From Acidobacteriota bacterium (GTDB lineage: Bacteria > Acidobacteriota > Terriglobia > Terriglobales > SCQP01): a stretch of DNA of 64,000 nt. Each line of letters begins with the position of its first letter. The stretch's first letter is position 1. The notes below the pieces were generated by a model, which was given only the letters and a program-made list of their open reading frames with translations, did not search any database and was not told the DNA's origin. Both the position numbers and the translations under genes were made by a program. This document shows, piece after piece, positions 32,076 to 41,240 of this stretch. The stretch covers positions 1 through 64,000 of the forward strand of contig DAHVCP010000011.1 of NCBI GenBank assembly GCA_027314025.1, read 5' to 3'.

Positions 32076-35000
32076 CTAGGGCTTGCCGGCCGAGGCCACG
32101 GCGCGGTGCGGGCCCGCGGCGACCGGCGCGGCAATGGCCAGCACGCCTTCTTTTTGCATCAGCCGGTTCAGCGCCAGCAACTGATGCTGCTGCAAGGAAC
32201 GCCAGGCGGCCAATTGCGGCCGGAGCTTGGCGTTGAGATAGCGGTAAACGGCGTAGGACTGGGGCGTCGGAGCGTTATCCGACCCCTCCACCGTGCTCAG
32301 CAGATTGGCGTATTTGTCGTTCAGCCGGATGGGATAATTCAGCGCGTCTTCGCCGCTCTGGATACGGACGTCGGCCAACGCAGCGACCACCTTGCGCACG
32401 TCGCCATGCAACGCTTTCGCCGCCACCAGCACGGCATGGGCCCGCGGCTGCGCGGCGATGCGCCCCTGCAAGGCGGCGAGCTGTTTTTCCACCGCCCGCA
32501 TTTGATTGACCGCCTGGTCAATGGCGCTGACCTCGGCCGCGATTTTTTGCGCCAAGGCGAACTGGCGCTGGTAATCGGCCGCGGTGGCGCGAACCCGAGG
32601 ATCGGGCTGGATCACCAGCGGCTCGGTATAGGTGCGGCCCGCCGCGGTGAGCTGGATTTGATATTGGCCGGGCGTCGCCAATACGCCCTGGGCGAAGCCC
32701 CAATGGCCGATCGGCGGAATGATGGGCTTGGGATTGGGATAGCGTTCGTTCCAAACAAACCGGTTGAGCCCGGCATGGTCGGGCAATTTCGGGCCCTGGA
32801 GAAAACGGGCGAAAAAGCCACCTGCCGCCGGCCCTTTCTTTTTCGCCGTCGAGTAGCTGTCCACCACCGCGCCCGAGGACGTCAAGATCTTGAGCGTCAT
32901 CGGGCCCTTGGGCTTGCACTTGAGCCAATAATCCACGATCGCTCCGCCCGGCGCCCCCTGGCCGACGCCCTGAAGGTGGCGGAAGAAAAAGCCGAACGAA
33001 CGGGAGCGGTAGGCGGTACGCGGCCGGTACAGATGCACCGCGGCGGCGGCGATGGCGGGTTGGAACTGGCGCAAGGGAGTGATGTCGTCCAGAATCCAGA
33101 ACGCCCGGCCGTGCGTGGCCACCACCAATTCGCTGCCGTGCACGGCGATGTCGCGCACCGGCGCGGTGGGCAGGTTCAATTGCAGCGAATGCCATTCGGC
33201 CCCGTCATTGATGGAGTAGAAAATCCCCTGCTCGGTGCCGGCGAACAGCAGGTTACGGCGCACCGGGTCCTGGCGTACGACGTGCACATAGACGTCCGGG
33301 GGAAGACCATTCACGATCCGCGTCCAGGTGCGGCCGTAGTCGCTGGTTTTGAAGATGTAGGGATGGAAGTCGTCGCTTTTTTCCCCATTGGCGGCGACAT
33401 AGGCGGCGCCGGGGGCAAAATGCGACGCCTCGATGATGCTGATCTTGGTCCACTTGGGCAGCGTGGGCGGGGTCACATTGGCCCAATGCCGCCCGCCGTC
33501 CCGCGTCACATGCACCAGGCCGTCATCGCTGCCCGCCCAGAGAACGCCGCGCCGCACCGGCGACTCCGCCAGGCAGAAGATCGTGTCGTAGTACTCCGAA
33601 CTGGTGTTGTCCTGGGTGATGGGCCCGCCGGAGGAGGCCTGTTTGGCCTTGTCGTTGCGCGTCAGGTCAGGGCTGATGACCGTCCAGCTTTGCCCCTGGT
33701 CGGTGCTTTTGAACAGCACGTTGCCGCCGAAATACAAGTTGTGCGGCGCGAACGGGGAGATCATGATCGGCGCGGTCCACTGGAAGCGGTATTTCAGCCC
33801 CGCCGCCGCCGAGCCCATGGGATTGTCGGGCCAAGGATTAATGTCCTGCTCCTGCCCGGTCTTGCGGTCCCAGCGGGTGATCAGGCCATCGTAGGAACCG
33901 GCGTAGACGACATTCGGATCGCCCGGTTCCGGAACCACCCAGCCGCTTTCGCCGCCGCCGACGGAATACCAATCCTTATTGGTGATGACGCCGCGGCCCG
34001 TGGTGCTGGCGATCGCGACCGTGCTGTTGTCCTGCTGGGCGCCATACACATAAAAGTGAAAGCGGCTGTCGGTGGCGACATGGTAGAACTCGGCGGTCGG
34101 CTGGTTGTTGAGGGAAGACCAACTGCGGCCGCCATTCTCCGTGATCGTCGCGCCGCCGTCGTTGCCGTTGATCATGCGTTGCGGATCGGTCGGGTCAATC
34201 CACAGGTCGTGGTTGTCGCCATGCGGCGCGCCCACGTTTTTAAATGTGCGGCCCCCATCGGTGGAGCGGAGCATGGAGGTGTTGAGCACGTACACCGTGT
34301 CCACCGCCTTCGGATCGGCATAGACGTCGGTGAAATACCAAGCGCGCTGGCGCAGGCTGTCCTGGGCATTGACCAAATGCCAGCTACGGCCGGCGTTGTT
34401 GGAAACGTAGAGTCCGCCTTTTTTGGCTTCGATCAGCGCATAAACCCGGTCGGGGTCGGCGCCGCTGACGGAGACGCTGATCTTGCCCAGCACGCCGCCT
34501 GGCAGCCCGTGGCCGCTGAGCCGCTTCCAGGTCGTGCCCCCATCCGTGGATTTGTAAAGGCCGCTGCCCGGCCCCCCGCTGCTCATGCCCCACGGGGTGC
34601 GATCCGCCTGCCACATGGCGGCATAAAGGATGTGCGCGTTGTCGGGGTCGAAGACGACGTCAATGGCGCCGGTGCGATTGTTGACGTACAGAACCTTTTG
34701 CCAGGTGCGGCCGCCGTCTAGGGACCGGTACAAGCCGCGATGCGCGCTGGGACCGAAGACGTCGCCCAGCGCCGCGACAAACAAACGCCGCGCGTTCTTG
34801 GGGTCCACGATCAGCGCCCCGATGCGCTGGGTTCGCATCAGCCCGAGATGGCGCCAGGTCTTGCCGCCGTCAATGGATTTATAGACGCCGTCGCCATAGG
34901 AAATGTCGCCGCGAATGTCGGCTTCACCGGTGCCGGCATAGACAATATTGGGATCCGAGGGCGCGACGGCGATGGCGCCGATGGAACTGACCGCCTGATG

Positions 35001-35252
35001 CTGGAACTCCGGCTTCCAGGTTTGCCCGGCGTCGGTGGTCTTCCAGACGCCGCCGGCGACGGCGCCGAAATAAAAGGTGGTGGCGTTCCCGGGAATGCCG
35101 GTAACCGCGACGACGCGGCCGCCGCGGAACGGGCCGATCAGGCGCCAGCGCATGCCGTGAAAGGGCGAGAGCGGCTTGGGGGCGGCGGCGAAGGCGGAGA
35201 AACCCAGCAGGCAGAAGGCGGCGAGGGCCACGGCAAAGGGCTTTTTGGACAT
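32076..35252 (-). CDS. Exported sortilin/VPS10-type beta-propeller (BNR-repeat) protein
   Basis: 1,058 residues. Signal peptide KKPFAVALAAFCLLGFSAFAA. Two propellers are built from BNR/Asp-box repeats: VWKTTDAGQTWKPEF, VYKSIDGGKTWRHL, LYRSLDGGRTWQKV, LYKSTDGGTTWKRL, SMLRSTDGGRTFKNV and FKSTDQGQSWTVI. It starts FHGMRWRLIGPFRGGRVVAV, typical of the family in Acidobacteriota and Bacteroidota. The last 300 or so residues contain a linker and a helical domain. These proteins are often annotated as glycosyl hydrolases without proof, and I see no catalytic signature. Function unknown, probably periplasmic or surface-located. Confidence 0.9.
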   Translation of the reverse strand: MSKKPFAVALAAFCLLGFSAFAAAPKPLSPFHGMRWRLIGPFRGGRVVAVTGIPGNATTFYFGAVAGGVWKTTDAGQTWKPEFQHQAVSSIGAIAVAPSDPNIVYAGTGEADIRGDISYGDGVYKSIDGGKTWRHLGLMRTQRIGALIVDPKNARRLFVAALGDVFGPSAHRGLYRSLDGGRTWQKVLYVNNRTGAIDVVFDPDNAHILYAAMWQADRTPWGMSSGGPGSGLYKSTDGGTTWKRLSGHGLPGGVLGKISVSVSGADPDRVYALIEAKKGGLYVSNNAGRSWHLVNAQDSLRQRAWYFTDVYADPKAVDTVYVLNTSMLRSTDGGRTFKNVGAPHGDNHDLWIDPTDPQRMINGNDGGATITENGGRSWSSLNNQPTAEFYHVATDSRFHFYVYGAQQDNSTVAIASTTGRGVITNKDWYSVGGGESGWVVPEPGDPNVVYAGSYDGLITRWDRKTGQEQDINPWPDNPMGSAAAGLKYRFQWTAPIMISPFAPHNLYFGGNVLFKSTDQGQSWTVISPDLTRNDKAKQASSGGPITQDNTSSEYYDTIFCLAESPVRRGVLWAGSDDGLVHVTRDGGRHWANVTPPTLPKWTKISIIEASHFAPGAAYVAANGEKSDDFHPYIFKTSDYGRTWTRIVNGLPPDVYVHVVRQDPVRRNLLFAGTEQGIFYSINDGAEWHSLQLNLPTAPVRDIAVHGSELVVATHGRAFWILDDITPLRQFQPAIAAAAVHLYRPRTAYRSRSFGFFFRHLQGVGQGAPGGAIVDYWLKCKPKGPMTLKILTSSGAVVDSYSTAKKKGPAAGGFFARFLQGPKLPDHAGLNRFVWNERYPNPKPIIPPIGHWGFAQGVLATPGQYQIQLTAAGRTYTEPLVIQPDPRVRATAADYQRQFALAQKIAAEVSAIDQAVNQMRAVEKQLAALQGRIAAQPRAHAVLVAAKALHGDVRKVVAALADVRIQSGEDALNYPIRLNDKYANLLSTVEGSDNAPTPQSYAVYRYLNAKLRPQLAAWRSLQQHQLLALNRLMQKEGVLAIAAPVAAGPHRAVASAGKP

Positions 35253-35542
35253 GAACGTCTCCCGGCCAAACGGCAGTTATCATACACCGGGCGGGAGTAC
35301 GGCGCGGGGACCGGGGTCCGGCCATCGGCGGGAGGAGCAGCCGGTGCATTTTGAGCCCGCCGTTGGCGTGCCCAGGGCGGGGCAGCGACGGCTGGCGATG
35401 GAGGCCGGCTGGCGCGGCGGGCGTCGCCCAGTTGCCGCCGCAGGCGGCTCGCATGACAGGCGCGGACGTTTGTCCCGGTTTCTCCCTCCCGCGGCTGCGG
35501 CGTTGCCCTGGGGTCCGCGGCTGGAAGCGCCGCCGCCGCCGC
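35253..35542. other. Intergenic region, no gene seen
   Basis: This separates the sortilin-like gene start from the PilZ gene stop. Open frames on both strands are GC-biased without motifs. It must hold the promoter of the sortilin-like gene, but I cannot pick -35/-10 boxes with confidence. Confidence 0.4.
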
Positions 35543-35851
35543 TCAGGCCTTGGCGGCGGAGGCGGCCGGCCAGTTGGGCGCGGCGCCGGTGAACTCCAGG
35601 CCGATGACGAATTGGCCGCCCTGGGGCGTGCAGCGCACGATGCGGGCATCGGCCCCGCCCTCCGTGCCCCGCATCGCCACGCGGACCAAGCCCCCCACCG
35701 GCAGCGAAAACGGCGCCCGCAGGCTGGCGCCCAGGGCGCTGACATCAAGGGTTTCGGCGGCCTGCGCCGCCCCTGCGGGAAGCGCTCGAATGGTGACCGG
35801 ATAGCGCTGAGTCGAACGCGACTCCCGCCGTTTCTCAATCCTGCTCTCCAT
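35543..35851 (-). CDS. PilZ-domain protein
   Basis: 102 residues, a single PilZ domain. The c-di-GMP-binding pattern is present: RRESR near the N-terminus (RxxxR), followed about 27 residues later by DVSALGA (DxSxxG). Strands such as GLVRVAMRG and IVRCTPQGGQFVIGLEF complete the barrel. It probably couples c-di-GMP to motility or surface traits. Its partner is unknown, though pilT lies 4 kb away. Confidence 0.85.
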   Translation of the reverse strand: MESRIEKRRESRSTQRYPVTIRALPAGAAQAAETLDVSALGASLRAPFSLPVGGLVRVAMRGTEGGADARIVRCTPQGGQFVIGLEFTGAAPNWPAASAAKA

Positions 35852-35990
35852 ACTGTTTCCGTCCTAACTTGCCTTGCCCGCGGCGGCGGGCCCGGCTTGA
35901 TTAAGGCGATCTTACGCGCCTGGCGCCGCTTTGTTTGCGTCCAATTGACGCGGTTAATACAAAACGGCGCACCGGCCGCAAGGACAGGCG

Positions 35991-36428
35991 CTAGGCGGCG
36001 CGCAGGTGCTCGGCGGTCACCTCATGCACCCCTTCCACCGCGCGGACCGCGGCGATCAACCGCTCGCGTTCGCCATCGCTGGGCATCCGGCCGGAAAGGT
36101 GAATGACGCCGCCGTCGGCGGTGATTTCGACCTGCCCCAGGTAAAATTGCCGGCCCAGCCGGCTGCGCACACGGGCGGCCAGCGTCACTGGCGCGACGGC
36201 GGGCTCCGGGCGGGTGGCGCGCCGCAGTTCGACGGCGGTTCCGGCAAGGCGATTGCGCCAGTCGCGGCCGCGCCGGCCAGCATAGCGGATAGCCAACCGG
36301 GTCCAGTGCCAAGCCTTTTGCCGGATGTGGGCACGGACTGAGCTGCCGCGCCGCGGCGCGGTCAGCCAGCCGATGCCGATCCCCACGGCCAGCCATGGCC
36401 AAACGCGCATCGAGCGATTTCGCCGCAT
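35991..36428 (-). CDS. BON-domain protein with N-terminal membrane anchor
   Basis: 145 residues from ATG 36428 (36410 is also possible). A hydrophobic start (VWPWLAVGIGIGWLTAP) is followed by an Arg-rich linker. A C-terminal BON domain (about 80-145) has RVRSRLGRQFYLGQVEITADG, VIHLSGRMPSDGERERLIAA and VEGVHEVTAEHL. BON domains bind phospholipid or are found in envelope proteins. The open frame extends upstream to 36554 but that part overlaps the region leading to the tRNA and looks spurious. Confidence 0.8.
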   Translation of the reverse strand: MRRNRSMRVWPWLAVGIGIGWLTAPRRGSSVRAHIRQKAWHWTRLAIRYAGRRGRDWRNRLAGTAVELRRATRPEPAVAPVTLAARVRSRLGRQFYLGQVEITADGGVIHLSGRMPSDGERERLIAAVRAVEGVHEVTAEHLRAA

Positions 36429-36595
36429 TTTTCTAGGCGATGCGCCGGCCAGAACCGAGGTTGGACGGACGATGGGCATCGAACCGCCGGCGCCCGTGCG
36501 CCGGACACAAGTTCCCCGGGAACGCCTCGCAAGGACCGGGCGGCGGCCCATCACCCGTTTGGCAAGCTGATGATAGGATTGAAGTTCCAGCCCGT

Positions 36596-36672
<77 letters not shown>

Positions 36673-36731
36673 TCACTATGCCCGCCGCCGGCAGTAGGCT
36701 TTGCGCCCGCCCCGAACGGGAAGGAAAGTCC

Positions 36732-38114
36732 ATGCTCGATCCAGCCATTTTCAAAAGCTACGACGCCCGCGGCTTGTACCCCAGCCAACTGGATGAGGCC
36801 GGCGCGGCGGCGGTTGCGCGGGCCTTTGCCGCGGTGGTGCAGGCCAAAACGCTGGTGGTGGCGCGGGATGTGCGCGCCTCCGGGGGCAAACTGGCGGCGG
36901 CGGCGACCGAGGCGCTTTTGGCCGCCGGGGTGAATGTGCTGGATATCGGCGTGGTCTCCACCGACATGTTCTATTTCGCCGCGGCCACGCTGCCAGTGGA
37001 CGGCGGCTTCACCATCTCCGCCTCGCACAATCCCAAGGAATGGAACGGCTTCAACTTCTGCCGCCGCGGCGCCCAGCCGCTGGCGCTGGACAGCGGCCTG
37101 ATGGCGGTGCGGGACCGGGCGCTGGCGGAGATCCAGGCGGGCGGGCCCCCCGCCTACACCGGACCGCGCGGCCGGCGCGAGGAACGGGACCTGTGGGATG
37201 AGTTCGCCGACTACGTGCTTTCCTACGTGGACACCGCCCTCATCCCAAAAGTGCGGCTGGTCGCGGACGGCAATTGCGGCATGCAGGTGAAGGTCTTACA
37301 GCGCGTGGTCGCGCGCGGCCGGCTGCCCATCGAGATCATCGCCCGGCACGGGGAGCCGGACGGAACGTTTCCCGTGCCCGGGGGGGTGCCCAATCCCCTG
37401 CTGCCGGAAAACCACGACGAGCTCTGCGCCGCGGTGCGGAACGAAAGGGCGGACTTGGGCGCCGCCTGGGACGCCGACGGCGACCGCTGCTTCTTCGTGG
37501 ACGGGACGGGATATTTTCTCAGCGGATATTTCGCCACGGCGATTTTGGCGCGTTCCATCCTGCGCCGCACCCCGGGGGCGACCATCGTCATTGACCCGCG
37601 CAGCATTTGGGCCACCCAGGAAACCATCGCCGAGCTGGGCGGCAAGACGGTGCTCAGCCGGGCGGGCATGACCATCATCCCCGACAAGATGCGGGAGAGC
37701 GGAGCGGAGTTCGGCGGCGAGATGTCGGCGCATTTTTACTTCCGCCGCAATTGGTTCCGCGACAACGGCATGATCCCGCTGCTGATTTTGCTGGAGTTGC
37801 TGGGCCGGGAACAAAAGAGGCTGGAGGAGTTCGTCCGGCCGCTGCGGGCCAAGTACTTCGTTTCCGGGGAAATCAACTTCGAGGTGGCCGATCCCAAGGC
37901 GGTGGTGGCGGCGGTGACCCCGCGGTTTGGCGACGCCGCGCAGGACTTCACCGACGGGCTGTCGGCCGCCTACAGCGACTGGCGGTTCAATCTCCGTCCT
38001 TCCAATACCGAGCCGCTGCTGCGCCTGAATGTCGAGGCACGCTCGCAGGCCGCGCTGCGCGCCGGCCAGTCGCGGGTTGAACAGGCCATCGCCGCAACCG
38101 CCGGCGGCCATTAG
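36732..38114 (+). CDS. Phosphomannomutase/phosphoglucomutase
   Basis: 460 residues from ATG 36732, with GGAAGG about 9 nt upstream; the frame is open further upstream. It is an alpha-D-phosphohexomutase interconverting hexose-1- and 6-phosphates for sugar-nucleotide synthesis. The N-terminus FKSYDARGLYPSQL is ManB/AlgC-like. Catalytic phosphoserine Ser98 lies in TISASHNPKEW, the metal loop is DADGDRCFF, the sugar-specificity loop is GGEMSAHFYFRRN, and the phosphate-binding RPSNTEPLLRLNVE is near the end. zwf follows after 36 nt, suggesting a hexose-phosphate operon. Confidence 0.93.
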   Translation: MLDPAIFKSYDARGLYPSQLDEAGAAAVARAFAAVVQAKTLVVARDVRASGGKLAAAATEALLAAGVNVLDIGVVSTDMFYFAAATLPVDGGFTISASHNPKEWNGFNFCRRGAQPLALDSGLMAVRDRALAEIQAGGPPAYTGPRGRREERDLWDEFADYVLSYVDTALIPKVRLVADGNCGMQVKVLQRVVARGRLPIEIIARHGEPDGTFPVPGGVPNPLLPENHDELCAAVRNERADLGAAWDADGDRCFFVDGTGYFLSGYFATAILARSILRRTPGATIVIDPRSIWATQETIAELGGKTVLSRAGMTIIPDKMRESGAEFGGEMSAHFYFRRNWFRDNGMIPLLILLELLGREQKRLEEFVRPLRAKYFVSGEINFEVADPKAVVAAVTPRFGDAAQDFTDGLSAAYSDWRFNLRPSNTEPLLRLNVEARSQAALRAGQSRVEQAIAATAGGH

Positions 38115-38150
38115 GCGCTGGCGCGCGCGCCTATCCGCCATAATAAACGG

Positions 38151-39659
38151 GTGAAGGGTTCTCCCCCGCCGCCGCCGGCCAATGGCGCCGCCGGCCCCGC
38201 CACCATCGTCATCTTTGGCGCCACCGGCGATTTGGCCTACCGCAAATTGGCGCCGGCGCTCTACCGTTTGTACCGCGCCGGGCGGCTGGGCGAAGGCTTT
38301 CGCCTCATCGGCTTCGCCCGCGGCGAATGGGACGACGAACGCTTCCGCGCGCGGCTGCGCAAGGGCATCACCGAATTTCTCCCTGCCGAGGCCTTCGACC
38401 CCGCCGCTTGGGAGGACTTCGCGCGCACCACCTGCTACGTGCATGGCGCCTATGACGGCGGCGATGGCGGCTATGAGCGTTTGAAGGCGCGGCTGCGCCA
38501 CGACCACGGCCAGCCGGTGAACGCCCTGTTTTACCTGGCGACGCCGCCCGTGGCCTACGAACCCGTGATCCAGGCGCTGGCCGGGCATGGACTGGCCAAA
38601 TCGGACGGGGGCTGGCGGCGGATCATCGTGGAAAAGCCCTTTGGGGTGGATTTGGCCTCGGCGCAGGAACTGAACCGGGTGGTGCTTGAGGCCTTCGCCG
38701 AGGATCAGGTGTTCCGCATTGACCATTATCTGGGCAAGGAAACGGTGCAGAACATCCTGATGTTCCGCTTCGCCAACGCCATCTTCGAGCCGCTGTGGAA
38801 CCAGAAGTTCGTGGACCACGTGCAGATTACCGCGGCGGAAACCATCGGCGCCGAGGACCGCGCCGGCTATTACGACACCGCCGGGGCGCTGCGGGACATG
38901 GTGCAGAACCATTTGCTGCAACTGCTGACGCTGACCGCCATGGAGCCGCCAGCCGCGTTCGACGCCGACGCCGTCCGCGATGAGAAGGCCAAGGTCTTGC
39001 GCTCCTTGCGCCCGCTGCGCGGCGCGCGCGGCGAGGAAGTGGTCTTTGGCCAATATACCGAAGGCGAAAGCGGCGGCCAGCCGGCGCGCGGATATTTGCA
39101 GGAACATGGCGTCCGCGGGGGCTCCCGCACCGAGACCTTCGTCGCCCTGCGGCTGTACGTGGACAATTGGCGCTGGGCGGGAACGCCGTTCTTCCTGCGC
39201 ACCGGGAAGCGGCTGGCCAAGGCGGTCACGGAGGTCGCGATCGCCTTCAAGCAAATGCCACATCGCCTGTTCACCGCCGCGCAGCAGCAAAGCCTGGCGC
39301 CCAACAGCCTGCGGCTGCGGATACAGCCGGAAGAAGGCATGGCGCTTTGCTTCGAGGTGAAGCAGCCGGGCCTGGGCATTCAGTTGCAGCCGGTGAATAT
39401 GGACTTTCGCTATGGCCGGATCACGCCCGCCTCCGCGCCGACCGCCTATGAAACCCTGCTGCTGGACGCGCTGCGCGGCGACGGCACGCTGTTCACGCGG
39501 CGCGATGAGGCGGAATACGCCTGGCGCGTGCTGGCCCCGGTGCTGGCGCTGCGGGACCAGGCCGACGAACCACCCATGCCCTATGCGGCCGGCAGTTGGG
39601 GTCCGGAAGCGGCGGAGAAGCTGCTGGGACCGGAGCGGCGGGAATGGCGCTGTCCCTAG
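38151..39659 (+). CDS. zwf: Glucose-6-phosphate 1-dehydrogenase
   Basis: 502 residues, GTG start at 38151. It oxidises glucose-6-phosphate to 6-phosphogluconolactone and makes NADPH. The Rossmann motif [15 protein letters not shown] is near the N-terminus. The active-site signature [14 protein letters not shown] includes the catalytic His-containing [24 protein letters not shown] and [12 protein letters not shown] are present. Length and layout are standard for the family. Confidence 0.97.
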   Translation: MKGSPPPPPANGAAGPATIVIFGATGDLAYRKLAPALYRLYRAGRLGEGFRLIGFARGEWDDERFRARLRKGITEFLPAEAFDPAAWEDFARTTCYVHGAYDGGDGGYERLKARLRHDHGQPVNALFYLATPPVAYEPVIQALAGHGLAKSDGGWRRIIVEKPFGVDLASAQELNRVVLEAFAEDQVFRIDHYLGKETVQNILMFRFANAIFEPLWNQKFVDHVQITAAETIGAEDRAGYYDTAGALRDMVQNHLLQLLTLTAMEPPAAFDADAVRDEKAKVLRSLRPLRGARGEEVVFGQYTEGESGGQPARGYLQEHGVRGGSRTETFVALRLYVDNWRWAGTPFFLRTGKRLAKAVTEVAIAFKQMPHRLFTAAQQQSLAPNSLRLRIQPEEGMALCFEVKQPGLGIQLQPVNMDFRYGRITPASAPTAYETLLLDALRGDGTLFTRRDEAEYAWRVLAPVLALRDQADEPPMPYAAGSWGPEAAEKLLGPERREWRCP

Positions 39660-39930
39660 CGGCGCTGCGCGCGACTGACTGGAGCCGGCCCCAGCGCGGC
39701 CGCGCCGCGCGTCCCGCTGGGCGCGCGGGCGCGTCTGGGAACCGCGTTCGTCCCAGCGCCCGCCCGCGCGTTGCTGGGCCTGCGCCGCTGCGCTGGCTTG
39801 TGCGAGCCGCGGCCTGCTACTGCGCTCCGTGGGCACGCAGGGAACGTCGCGGCCTTTTCGCGCCAACTTTGCCGCCAGGGCAAACGGCCCGACCCTGGCG
39901 ATCGGAAAGCGACGGGAGGCAAAGCGCGGA
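39660..39930. other. Intergenic region with a REP-like palindromic repeat
   Basis: It contains the 32-bp repeat listed at 39687 and a second hairpin (CCAGGG with CCCTGG near 39876-39897). Its open frames lack motifs. Confidence 0.4.
39687..39718. repeat. REP-like 32-bp palindromic repeat (copy 1)
   Basis: GGCCCCAGCGCGGC is followed by a short centre and GCCGCGCGTCCCGCT. It matches 63432-63463 at 30 of 32 positions. The core GCGCGGC/GCCGCGC is a perfect stem. Confidence 0.6.
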
Positions 39931-40317
39931 TTGACGGTATTTGCGGATCTGACGACGGCGGTGTTGGCGCTGCATGCGCTGTTTATCGTCTGGGTCGCCC
40001 TGGGCGCCTTTTGGACCCGCGGCCGGAAGTGGCTCACCGGCCTGCATCTCGCCTCCCTGGCGTGGGGCATCCTCATCGAGCTGGCGCCGTGGCCCTGCCC
40101 GCTGACGCTGCTGGAACAGGATTTTGATGCCCGGGCCGGCGGGGCGGCGTATCGCGGGGCATTTCTGCTGCATTACTTGCAGCAGTTCGTCTACCCGAAC
40201 CTCTCCGACCGGGAGATCGTCACCGGCGCGGTGGCGGTGTGCGTACTCAATTTGGGGGTCTACGCCTATCGGGCGGCGGCGTGGACCCGCCTGGCGCAGC
40301 GGCGGAACACGGGATGA
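39931..40317 (+). CDS. DUF2784-family membrane protein
   Basis: 128 residues from TTG 39931, with GGGAGG about 12 nt upstream. It shows three to four hydrophobic segments (TTAVLALHALFIVWVALGAF, LASLAWGILIELAPWPCPL, GAVAVCVLNLGVYAYRA). The pattern PCPLTLLEQDFDARAG, then GGAAYRGAFLLHYLQQFVYP, is characteristic of DUF2784. Function unknown. The following response regulator begins in its stop codon (ATGA). Confidence 0.85.
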   Translation: MTVFADLTTAVLALHALFIVWVALGAFWTRGRKWLTGLHLASLAWGILIELAPWPCPLTLLEQDFDARAGGAAYRGAFLLHYLQQFVYPNLSDREIVTGAVAVCVLNLGVYAYRAAAWTRLAQRRNTG

Positions 40318-41149
40318 CCGCGACGGCCAGCTCCAGCATCCAACGAACGCCCTGGCCAAACGAATCTTGGTGGTGGATGACGACCCGGACATCGCCGCCC
40401 TCAACGCCGAGTTCCTGCGCATCCGCGGCCGCGCCGCCGAAAGCTGCACCGCCGCCTCCGACGCGCTGCGCCGGCTCGCGACCGAGGACTACGATGCGCT
40501 CCTCACCGACCTCGACATCGGCGGCCGTGGCAGCGGCTTCATTCTCGCCGGGGCGTTGAAACAGCTTCGCCCCTCCGCCGGCGTCATCTTGCTCACCGGC
40601 CTGCCCGATTTCGCCGCGGCATGGACGACCATCCAGTCGTTCGTGGATCGCACCTTCGTCAAGCCCGTGCACCCGGAGTCGCTGGAAACCGCCGTCGAAT
40701 GGCTGGCCGCGCCGGAAAGCGCGCCCGCGCCCCATTTGGATCTAGCCGGGTTGATCGAAAAATACCGGCGGGATCTGGTCGAGGAATGGCTGGCGCGGGC
40801 CGAAGCGGACCCCCTGGTCGCAATGGTCGCGTTGTCCAGGGAGGCGCGGCTGGACGACCTCGAGGAAGTGCTGGCCGAGGTCGTGGCGAACCTGCGCACG
40901 CCGCACCGGTTGACGACGGTGGCTCGTGCCGAAGCCGCGCGCCGCCATGGGGAGTTGCGGCGGCGGCAGGGATATGCGACCGTGGCGGTGCTGCGGGAAT
41001 CCAGCTTGGTCCGGCAGACGATTACGGAGCTCTCCTTGCGGCGGTTTTGGGAATTGAACCCCGAGCGCTTCCTGGCCGACTTATTCGCCATGAACCCCAG
41101 CGCGGACGATTCCGCCCTGCGCTCGCTGGAGGGCTTCGGCGCGCCGTAG
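40314..41149 (+). CDS. Response regulator with RsbRD-N-like C-terminal domain (apparent frameshift near 40350)
   Basis: ATG 40314 overlaps the DUF2784 stop by 4 nt. Adding one C to CCC at 40350-40352 gives a smooth receiver-domain start, TPLAKRILVVDDDPDIAALN. The phosphoacceptor Asp lies in DALLTDLDIGG, Lys lies in FVKPVHPES and the switch Thr lies in VILLTGLPD. The last 130 or so residues (LIEKYRRDLVEEWLARAE through SLRRFWELNPERF) resemble the RsbRD N-terminal/RISK-type domain. It probably feeds a stress or partner-switching pathway; a SpoIIE phosphatase gene follows. In this sequence the receiver frame has no good start of its own. Confidence 0.75.
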
Positions 41150-41240
41150 CGCCCGCGGCGCGGCCGGGCGGCCCCGAGCGGCCCCTGGCGGCCCGCGACC
41201 GATGGAACCGGCGTCCGCGGCCGGCGTTTACAATGGGCGG

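Noticed and set aside
31902-34721. A 939-residue plus-strand frame
   Set aside because: Antisense to the sortilin-like gene with its regular Asp-box repeats.
37296-40076. A 926-residue minus-strand frame
   Set aside because: Antisense to zwf and the phosphohexomutase, both with intact active sites.
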